DNA from: Bacteroidetes bacterium ADurb.Bin174
GTDB taxonomy: Bacteria > Bacteroidota > Bacteroidia > Bacteroidales > Paludibacteraceae
Direction: 5' to 3'
Length of the DNA stretch: 64,000 nucleotides
NCBI GenBank assembly: GCA_002070265.1
Contig: MWCX01000085.1
Coordinates: forward strand, 53,856-117,855
The position numbers and the translations under genes are program-made. Positions 56,043 through 64,000 of this stretch are shown piece after piece (within the stretch, counting starts at the first letter, position 1; every line of letters starts with the position of its first letter). The notes beneath the pieces were generated by a model. The model made no database searches. It was given only the letters and a program-made list of their open reading frames with translations, and was not told where the DNA came from.

Positions 56043-56089
56043 CTTAACCGATTCACATGGGTGAAATAACTGGTTTAGATTCGTTTCAT
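56043..56089. promoter_or_regulatory. Nested hairpin between GH2 and the regulator (motif copy 2)
   Basis: Outer stem CTTAACC (56043-56049) with GGTTTAG (56072-56078; one mismatch), inner stem TTCAC (56052-56056), loop ATGG, GTGAA (56061-56065), followed by TTCGTTTCAT (56080-56089). The arrangement and several words (GGGTG.AATAA, TTCGTTTCAT) match the copy at 45874-45934, with compensating changes in the inner stem. It could be a binding site of the hybrid regulator at the divergent promoters. Confidence 0.55.
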
Positions 56090-56127
56090 GAATAATTAAC
56101 AGGATTCCATACATTCAAAAAAAAACA

Positions 56128-56135
56128 TATCTTTG
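56128..56135 (+). promoter_or_regulatory. -7 box TATCTTTG for the hybrid regulator gene
   Basis: Full TAnnTTTG match, 26 bp before the ATG at 56161. Confidence 0.5.
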
Positions 56136-56160
56136 TGATTGTGTTATAAGCCTTTCTTTT

Positions 56161-59100
56161 ATGAAGTTGTTCAGATTGATAGTGTTATTTGCAGTATTTA
56201 GTCTATGCGCTACACATGCAGGAGCATATAATATCCGGCAAATTAGCAGCAGGGACGGATTGTCCAATAGTGCTGTTTATATGTTGTTTCAGGATAAAGA
56301 ACGTTTCCTGTGGATTGGTACATATGACGGGCTCAATAAATACGATGGAGCTGATTTACAAATCTACAAGCCTGACTTAAAAGATGAAGGCAGCCTTTCA
56401 GGAAATGTCATCAGAGGAATAGTTGAATCCAAAGATGATTATTTATGGATAATGACAAAAGGCGGATTAAACAAGTATTCAAAAAGTAAAGATAAAGTAG
56501 AAGCATATTTTCATGATTTTCAAGAAGATTGTTCAATGGCCTGTGATGGTCAAGGTGATTTTTTTATTTTAACACAAACCGGATTACTTTTTTTCTATGA
56601 TTTTAATGCACAAGAATTCATGGAAATTACAATTCCTGATTTCAAGCCGACAAGCAGTTGGATCAATTTGAAGATTGATCAGAATGATATAGTGTGGATA
56701 ACAAATAACGGGGTAGTCAGAAAGTACAAGATAAATCGTACTGATACAGTCACCCCACAGTTGGAATGGGTAGGCTTTTTTGATCATGAGCAAGCCATAA
56801 CTCACATATTTCAAGATCAAGATATGCTAATCTTGATCGATAGTAAAGGCGACTTGTTTATCGTCAATACTCACGAAAAGATATTCATAAAAAATATTAT
56901 GCCGATAATTATCGAATACGGAGATATTAACTCTATAGTATTGGATAATAAAGATATTGTTATTGGATCCAGGACAAGTGGAGTGGTCAAGCTTAACCAC
57001 AAGAAGGCATATGAAATAGAAAGAATTGCCATAAATTGTGGTGTGTTTTCTCTACTCAAGGATGATGTGCAAGATATTTTGTGGATTGGAACGGATGGAC
57101 AAGGGGTATTTGCTTACACACAAGATGGATTCGTATTTAAGGGGATAAACTTGGATGAACTTCCTTTGAACACTCAACGACCTATACGTGCTATTTTTGT
57201 TGATCATTTGGGGCAATTATGGTTAGGGACAAAAGGTAACGGAATTATCAAAATTCAAGATTATCAAAATAACCATGAATATAATTGGCAAAATGTGGAA
57301 CATCTTTCCACAGAAGAAGGTTTAAGTAATAATGCAGTTTTTACATTTGAGATGAGCCGTCGGAATAATGTTTTATGGATAGGATCAAGTGGTCCAAATC
57401 TAAACTATTATTCTTATGAAAAGAATAAAATATACACTCTCAAAACTAAAAAATCCGTTGCATTTATAGAAGTGCACAGTATTTTGGAGACATCCGATAC
57501 TGTTTTGTGGGTTTCGTCAATGTCATCGTTATTTAAAGTCAAGACACATAAAATTGGGAATAGCATTGAAGCTACCAGTGTTCAAGAATACAACTTTGAT
57601 GTTGTAAACAAAGACGTATTCAATAAAATATATGCGATACAACAAGAAAACGATTCTATCATGTGGCTTGCCATGCGTGGAAATGGAGCCATACGATTTA
57701 ATAACATCAATGGTTCATATCGTCTCATCACTTTTGATAAAAATGGTATTGCGCCCATGAATGACATTCTGAGCATCCATATTGATTCTTATCAAAATAT
57801 ATGGTTAGGCTCCAGTTATGGTATCAGCAACTTAAAGGAACTTGAAAACCGAAAATTTCAGAAGCTTAATTACAATGAGAATGATGGATTACTCAATAAT
57901 ACCATTCATGGAATACTTGAGGGTGATAATGGAAAGTTGTGGCTGAGTAGCAATACCGGAATTGTATTATTTGACCCCAAGAAAAAAACGTTTAGAAATT
58001 TCAATCAAAAATCCGGGCTAAAAGTCATCGAGTTTAGTGATAATGCATATTTTAAGAATGAAGAAGATTCAACGTATTTTTTTGGAGGTATTGATGGCAT
58101 TGTTTGGGTTAAACAAGAAGATAGGGAGAGCAATAAGTTTATACCGCCTATTTATTTTACAAAACTGCGTATTCAGAATGAAGAGACAAATATTAACAAT
58201 TATTTAATTGATAAAAAAAACAAAAGGTATTTACGTCTTAAACACAATCAAAACTTCTTTACGGTCTCATTTTCAGTAAATGATTTTATTCCGGATAACA
58301 ATAGAAATTTTGCTTATAAGTTAGAGGATTTCAATGATGTGTGGATTAATACAAATTCGGGACAAGCCCAATTTACCAAGCTTCCACCCGGAAGATATGT
58401 TCTCAGAGTTAAGTATGGTGATGAACTTGTTGAAGGAAGTCAAACAGCAAGTTTAAATATAGAAATCCTTCCTCCCTGGTTTTTAAGCATCTACGCAAAA
58501 GTATTTTATTCTATTCTGATTATATCTATAACGGTTCTTATTTACTTGTATTTGAATAAAAAATACGAAAAAAAGAGAATCATGCTTGCACAGGAATTTG
58601 AACAAAAACACAAAGAAGAGATGTATGAAAATAAGTTACGTTTTTTTACAAATGTGACCCATGAGTTTTGTACACCTCTGACTTTAATACATACTCCAAG
58701 TGAGCGGATACTTAGTTATGAAGGAAGTGATTCATATATTAAAAAATATGCGCAAACCATCAGGTCTAACACGGAAAGGCTTAATAACTTAATCCAGGAA
58801 ATAATTGATTTCAGGCGGATGGAGACAGGCAATAAAATATGTAAGATTGAAAGATGTAATGTGAATGAAATTTGCAGTAAAATTACAGAGGCTTTTGCAG
58901 ATATGGCAGAAGAAAATAATATTGATTTCAGTCTGAATATTGGTGATGTTGTTATGTGGAATTCTGATTACAATTGCCTGTCAACCATATTGAACAATCT
59001 TGTTTCAAATGCATTTAAGTACACTCCTCGAAATGGCACTATAGAAATTAATGTAAGCATTCAGGAAGACCAGTTGGTTCTGGAGGTATATAATAGTGGA

Positions 59101-60210
59101 AAAGGGATTAGAGAAGAAGATATTCCTCATGTTTTTAACCGATATTCTGTATTAGATAACGTAAAACAAAATTCCATCAAAGGGCTTTCTTCAAGGAATG
59201 GACTGGGATTGGCCATATGCAAGAGTATGGTTGAGTTGCTTCAAGGAAAAATTGAAATTGAAAGCCAGGTTGACAAATACGCTAAATTTATTGTAATGCT
59301 TCCTGAACATGAATTATCACCTGTAAAAACAATACATTTAGATAAAAACGCTTCGGGCTTGTCTGATGATAATGCCGATATAGGAAGTTATGTTGTCGAT
59401 AATAAAGTAGAAAAAGAGTCGTTGCATGGTTTGGAAAACCGTCAAACTGTGTTAATTATTGATGACAATGAGGAGATTCTGTGGATGTTGGAAGAAATTC
59501 TTTCTGAAGAATATAATATCATAACTGCAAGAGATGGTAGTGAGGGACTTGAACAATTGACTAAAAACCTGCCGAATCTTGTCATCACTGACATTATGAT
59601 GGATAATGTAGATGGAATATCCATGACGAAACAGATTAAAACAAATCCCTATACGATGCATGTTCCTTTGATAATCATATCGGCTAAATCAGCCATTGAC
59701 GATAAAATAGAAGGAATAGAATCCGGTGCCGATGCTTATATTTCGAAACCATTTAGTATAGAATACTTAAAGACAGTAGCTCGAAAGTTGATAGAAAAAC
59801 ATCGAAAACTCAGAGAATATTACAAAAGCGTAGCCAGTTCATTTGATTATGTGAACGGACAATTATTGCCGAAAGAAGATCGTGATTTTATTCAAGCTGT
59901 TATACAGAGTATAGAGCAAAATATCTGCGATGGGGAATTTAGTCCCGAAGATCTCGCTGAGGAGCTATGTGTTAGTTTACGGAGTTTATATCGTAGATTT
60001 AAAGATCTTGACTTACTTCCACCTAAAGAGTTTATAAAAAAGCAACGTATTGAATATTCAGCCAAATTATTAGTTAGCACCAAACTAACAGTACAAGAAA
60101 TAATGTATAATGCAGGCTTTACCACCAGGTCTCATTTCTATAAAGAATTTACCAAGTTCTACAATATGTCACCCAAAGAGTACAGAGAGCAAGAAAACAG
60201 TGTTTTTTAA
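56161..60210 (+). CDS. Hybrid two-component system regulator (HTCS)
   Basis: 1349 residues joining sensor, kinase and DNA-binding parts. A signal peptide precedes a periplasmic sensor made of Reg_prop-type propeller repeats (LWIGTYDGLNKYDG, LWIGTDGQGVFAY, LWLSSNTGIVLFD and others) and a Y_Y_Y domain (ending ~765). One membrane helix lies at ~775-797. The histidine kinase has His834 in NVTHEFCTPLTL, the N box NNLVSNAFKYTP and GLGLAICKSMVELLQG. The receiver domain (VLIIDDNEE) has phospho-acceptor Asp1144 in TDIMMD. The C-terminal AraC helix-turn-helix is at ~1250-1345. It senses an oligosaccharide and activates the adjacent locus. The Arg usual in the HExRTP motif is Cys here (HEFCTP). Confidence 0.95.
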   Translation: MKLFRLIVLFAVFSLCATHAGAYNIRQISSRDGLSNSAVYMLFQDKERFLWIGTYDGLNKYDGADLQIYKPDLKDEGSLSGNVIRGIVESKDDYLWIMTKGGLNKYSKSKDKVEAYFHDFQEDCSMACDGQGDFFILTQTGLLFFYDFNAQEFMEITIPDFKPTSSWINLKIDQNDIVWITNNGVVRKYKINRTDTVTPQLEWVGFFDHEQAITHIFQDQDMLILIDSKGDLFIVNTHEKIFIKNIMPIIIEYGDINSIVLDNKDIVIGSRTSGVVKLNHKKAYEIERIAINCGVFSLLKDDVQDILWIGTDGQGVFAYTQDGFVFKGINLDELPLNTQRPIRAIFVDHLGQLWLGTKGNGIIKIQDYQNNHEYNWQNVEHLSTEEGLSNNAVFTFEMSRRNNVLWIGSSGPNLNYYSYEKNKIYTLKTKKSVAFIEVHSILETSDTVLWVSSMSSLFKVKTHKIGNSIEATSVQEYNFDVVNKDVFNKIYAIQQENDSIMWLAMRGNGAIRFNNINGSYRLITFDKNGIAPMNDILSIHIDSYQNIWLGSSYGISNLKELENRKFQKLNYNENDGLLNNTIHGILEGDNGKLWLSSNTGIVLFDPKKKTFRNFNQKSGLKVIEFSDNAYFKNEEDSTYFFGGIDGIVWVKQEDRESNKFIPPIYFTKLRIQNEETNINNYLIDKKNKRYLRLKHNQNFFTVSFSVNDFIPDNNRNFAYKLEDFNDVWINTNSGQAQFTKLPPGRYVLRVKYGDELVEGSQTASLNIEILPPWFLSIYAKVFYSILIISITVLIYLYLNKKYEKKRIMLAQEFEQKHKEEMYENKLRFFTNVTHEFCTPLTLIHTPSERILSYEGSDSYIKKYAQTIRSNTERLNNLIQEIIDFRRMETGNKICKIERCNVNEICSKITEAFADMAEENNIDFSLNIGDVVMWNSDYNCLSTILNNLVSNAFKYTPRNGTIEINVSIQEDQLVLEVYNSGKGIREEDIPHVFNRYSVLDNVKQNSIKGLSSRNGLGLAICKSMVELLQGKIEIESQVDKYAKFIVMLPEHELSPVKTIHLDKNASGLSDDNADIGSYVVDNKVEKESLHGLENRQTVLIIDDNEEILWMLEEILSEEYNIITARDGSEGLEQLTKNLPNLVITDIMMDNVDGISMTKQIKTNPYTMHVPLIIISAKSAIDDKIEGIESGADAYISKPFSIEYLKTVARKLIEKHRKLREYYKSVASSFDYVNGQLLPKEDRDFIQAVIQSIEQNICDGEFSPEDLAEELCVSLRSLYRRFKDLDLLPPKEFIKKQRIEYSAKLLVSTKLTVQEIMYNAGFTTRSHFYKEFTKFYNMSPKEYREQENSVF

Positions 60211-60301
60211 AAGCATGTAATTTGTTTGTGGAAAGTGTAATATCTCCCCTATGGATAATTATCTGACTGCTCTGAACTCACTTTCAAATTTTGATTTTAT
60301 C

Positions 60302-61297
60302 CTACAACTCAAAACCCGATTTTTCCGGCAAAATACTTTCAAAAGAGGTTTCCAGGTCCTGCATTACCTGGTCGTAATTGCGAATCATTACATGGTCGTT
60401 TAAGCAGACAAGTGAATATGCCTGTTCCCTGACAGCACGGATGGCCTGTTTAGACTTCAAAACCAAAGGAAACATTTTGGTATCTTGATAGGTATTGTAA
60501 GGTATAAAGTCCGAACTGCAAATTTGCCAGGTCCTGAACAACTCGTGCGTGTAATTATTTTTGTTTCTGAAGCGGCTTTTAGCAGTTAATAGTAATTCTT
60601 GCCCGCACTTATTCCACACAGATTCAAATGTTTTTTTCAAGTAGGGTTGTGCATTATGTGGGGTGCGCAAAGTTACAAATTTACGATTTGCCCGGAGCAA
60701 TTTGGTGAGTCTGCTTTTGCTCCCGTAAGATGGATCAAACCATTTGTCATGGTCGCGTTTCAATACTTCTTTTTTGTCAAAATGTCGGTTTATGAGTTTA
60801 ATATTGTTTCTGAGCATTTTTTCATATTGAGAAAGTCCGTAGTTTGTACGAAATGCCGCAATATCATTGGGGAGATTATGGGTGAAGAAACGCGATTGTT
60901 TGATGGGACTGATGATAAATACATCATCGTTGAAATAGACGAAATGTTCTGCTAAATCCGGAATTTTATGCAGGTGTATTTCGATGGGATTGATATTAAA
61001 AACCGGCAAAAATTCCCGGGGGATGAAGTTCTCATGATTGACCATTTTTAGTTTTGGATGATTGACATTCAGCCATTCGGGCTTCTGATTAAAAGTTACA
61101 AAGTGGATATATCTCACCCAAGGTGCAAATTTTTCAACACCGCGGAACCAGTATCTCAATAAACCATGGTCCCTGAATCGGGCTTCTGAAACTTCATTTT
61201 TAGTATTGTCAATCTTGCCTGAATTTCGGGCAAATTCAGCTTTCCAGGCAGGATCATCCATATCCACCCAAGTAATTACAAAATCTATGTCTATCAT
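60302..61297 (-). CDS. Stealth-family sugar-phosphate transferase
   Basis: 331 residues of the Stealth family (hexose-1-phosphate transferases of capsule and related glycan synthesis, kin of GlcNAc-1-phosphotransferase). Conserved regions: CR1 DFVITWVDMDDPAWKAEF (5-22), CR2 EARFRDHGLLRYWFRG (~38-53) with WVRYIHFVT, CR3 HFVYFNDDVFI (~120-130), and CR4-like THELFRTWQ. No signal peptide or membrane segment, so it is cytoplasmic. It is 18 bp after the GH16-fold gene and likely transcribed with it. No other glycan-synthesis genes are adjacent in the window. Confidence 0.88.
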   Translation of the reverse strand: MIDIDFVITWVDMDDPAWKAEFARNSGKIDNTKNEVSEARFRDHGLLRYWFRGVEKFAPWVRYIHFVTFNQKPEWLNVNHPKLKMVNHENFIPREFLPVFNINPIEIHLHKIPDLAEHFVYFNDDVFIISPIKQSRFFTHNLPNDIAAFRTNYGLSQYEKMLRNNIKLINRHFDKKEVLKRDHDKWFDPSYGSKSRLTKLLRANRKFVTLRTPHNAQPYLKKTFESVWNKCGQELLLTAKSRFRNKNNYTHELFRTWQICSSDFIPYNTYQDTKMFPLVLKSKQAIRAVREQAYSLVCLNDHVMIRNYDQVMQDLETSFESILPEKSGFEL

Positions 61298-61315
61298 GCT
61301 AAATTGAATATGTTC

Positions 61316-62260
61316 CTACATCCACTGATACACCCTCACCCAGTCCACTTCCAACAGACCTTCTTCTCCCGCTTCATCTTCAGGAATAAATGAATTGAAA
61401 GTCATGAATAAAGGTAAGGCGGGAATATTGCTACTTACATTGAAAACCAATACATTGTTGATGTACCAATTCAGTTCATGGGCTGTCCACTCAAGGGTGT
61501 AAATATAGTATTGTGAAGGATCGATTCCCCTGATTTTGATTTCTTCCCCTTCGCCGTTGTTGACATAACCCATTCGAATCTCTGACCCGTCAAAATGAAA
61601 TATATTGATATGCGGATCCTTCTTCTCGCTTGCTAACCAAAAGGCATGATGAATTTTACCCGAACAGCGAAGTTTGGCTTTGAAAATTCCATGTTCTTGT
61701 CTAAAAGATTGAGCCGACTGAATAACATCAGACGTATAAGCAAAATGTTTTTCCGAAAAACCTTGGGTAGGATGCCAGGCTAAGGCTTTGGTTGCCTCTC
61801 TGCGCGTTTGGATTTGCAGGATGCTGTTACCTATCGAAGTATTAAATCCTTCATTGTTTGCCTGCTTTTCATTGTAAAAAGAATAATGCCGGGCCAATTG
61901 TTCATTCTTGAAATAAAAACCCGAATGCCAAGGTGACTTTTCAGATTCTTTCCGATAAAAATCATCGCTAAAGGTAAGATGAGCAGGGCGATTCGGTTTG
62001 TTTTTCCTCGTAGTGTTCTTTAGGTAAGAAATTACATCCGGATGTTTTTTAAGTTCTGCCAAACGACGCATTTGCTGCTTTCTTGCTTGTTTGGAAACAA
62101 GATTGGAATCAAGCAACAACAGTTTTTTGTATTCTGAAAGGGCCGCCGAAAATTGTAAGGTTTTCAGTTTTTCACTTGAAGTTAAAAAATCAATTTCTAA
62201 CTTTTCGTACCGTCCTGTAGATTTTAATAATCCTAATTTTCTTTTCCAGAATAGGTTCAT
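61316..62260 (-). CDS. GH16-fold protein lacking the catalytic triad
   Basis: 314 residues. Residues ~1-90 are helical and charged with no signal peptide. Residues ~95-314 resemble the GH16 laminarinase jelly-roll (GIFKAKLRCSGKIHHAFWLAS, YYIYTLEWTAHELNWYINNVLVF, LLEVDWVRVYQW). At the place of the catalytic E-x-D-x-x-E motif the sequence is HINIFH (217-222), so both glutamates and the aspartate are replaced. It is thus probably not a hydrolase but a sugar-binding or structural protein in the cytoplasm. It is next to the Stealth transferase gene, and a truncated mobile element lies 12 bp before its start. Confidence 0.75.
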   Translation of the reverse strand: MNLFWKRKLGLLKSTGRYEKLEIDFLTSSEKLKTLQFSAALSEYKKLLLLDSNLVSKQARKQQMRRLAELKKHPDVISYLKNTTRKNKPNRPAHLTFSDDFYRKESEKSPWHSGFYFKNEQLARHYSFYNEKQANNEGFNTSIGNSILQIQTRREATKALAWHPTQGFSEKHFAYTSDVIQSAQSFRQEHGIFKAKLRCSGKIHHAFWLASEKKDPHINIFHFDGSEIRMGYVNNGEGEEIKIRGIDPSQYYIYTLEWTAHELNWYINNVLVFNVSSNIPALPLFMTFNSFIPEDEAGEEGLLEVDWVRVYQWM

Positions 62261-62271
62261 ATTGTGGGAAC

Positions 62272-62319
62272 TAAGACACCTTGCTGTTTTTAGTTGAATA
62301 TTTGTTTTGAGACAGCCCC
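62272..62319 (+). mobile_element. MITE-like element, right half only
   Basis: CTAAGACACCTTGCTGTTTTT, then AGTTGAATATTTGTTTTGAGACAGCCCC, matches the right half of the copy at 36758-36921. The left half is missing. It sits between gyrB and the GH16-fold gene and occupies most of that gap. Confidence 0.7.
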
Positions 62320-62361
62320 ATAATTATATGGTCATGATACGACTTTTCGTTTCCGTATAGA

Positions 62362-64000
<1,639 letters not shown>

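Overview
The window looks like chromosomal DNA of a Bacteroidota bacterium, most likely of the order Bacteroidales. The evidence is an AT-rich genome with TAnnTTTG promoter boxes and weak Shine-Dalgarno signals, SusC/SusD outer-membrane transport, a hybrid two-component regulator, C-terminal type IX secretion (T9SS) sorting domains and a single long Rel/SpoT protein. The genus cannot be fixed from the sequence alone; the T9SS sorting domains argue against lineages that lack this system.

Positions 1-33,056 are mainly housekeeping. They hold the tatA end and tatC, an MnmD-like tRNA methyltransferase, folK and folB, an RNase D-like exonuclease and lepA. An amino-sugar recycling pair follows (MurU-like uridylyltransferase plus an AmgK-like kinase fused to a RapZ C-terminal domain). 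Then come a half-size chromate transporter, carboxynorspermidine dehydrogenase, a ModF-like ABC protein, two envelope proteins of unknown role, alanine dehydrogenase, rel and guaB. An envelope-biogenesis run (two parvulin isomerases with a lipoprotein between them, an OstA/LptA-like protein, XerD, a DUF5686 protein) is followed by proC, an M6 metalloprotease and sppA.

Positions 33,379-60,210 form a polysaccharide utilization locus. A divergent hybrid two-component regulator (+) faces a long minus-strand series: GH2, GH43, two tandem GH105 enzymes, SusC, SusD and a surface lipoprotein with Big2 and discoidin-like domains. Three large T9SS-sorted proteins follow, which share a repeated N-terminal module; one of them carries a GH130 propeller. 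Inferred scheme: secreted and surface enzymes trim a plant- or algal-type glycan, SusCD imports oligosaccharides, and periplasmic enzymes finish them while the regulator senses a product. The enzyme set suggests a uronate-containing glycan, but no polysaccharide lyase lies in the window. The right end holds a GH16-fold protein without its catalytic triad, a Stealth-type sugar-phosphate transferase and the 3' part of gyrB.

The main structure outside genes is a family of small non-autonomous mobile elements (about 50-165 bp, ends GGCGGTGTCTC and GAGACAGCCCC). One copy has a perfect 14-bp target duplication and supplies the stop codon of the neighbouring gene. There is also a 58-bp dispersed repeat (two copies), a 17-unit heptad repeat, a 30-bp palindrome and a nested hairpin, conserved with compensatory changes, found both between susC and susD and in front of the regulator/GH2 pair. 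No rRNA, tRNA, CRISPR array or intact transposase was seen.
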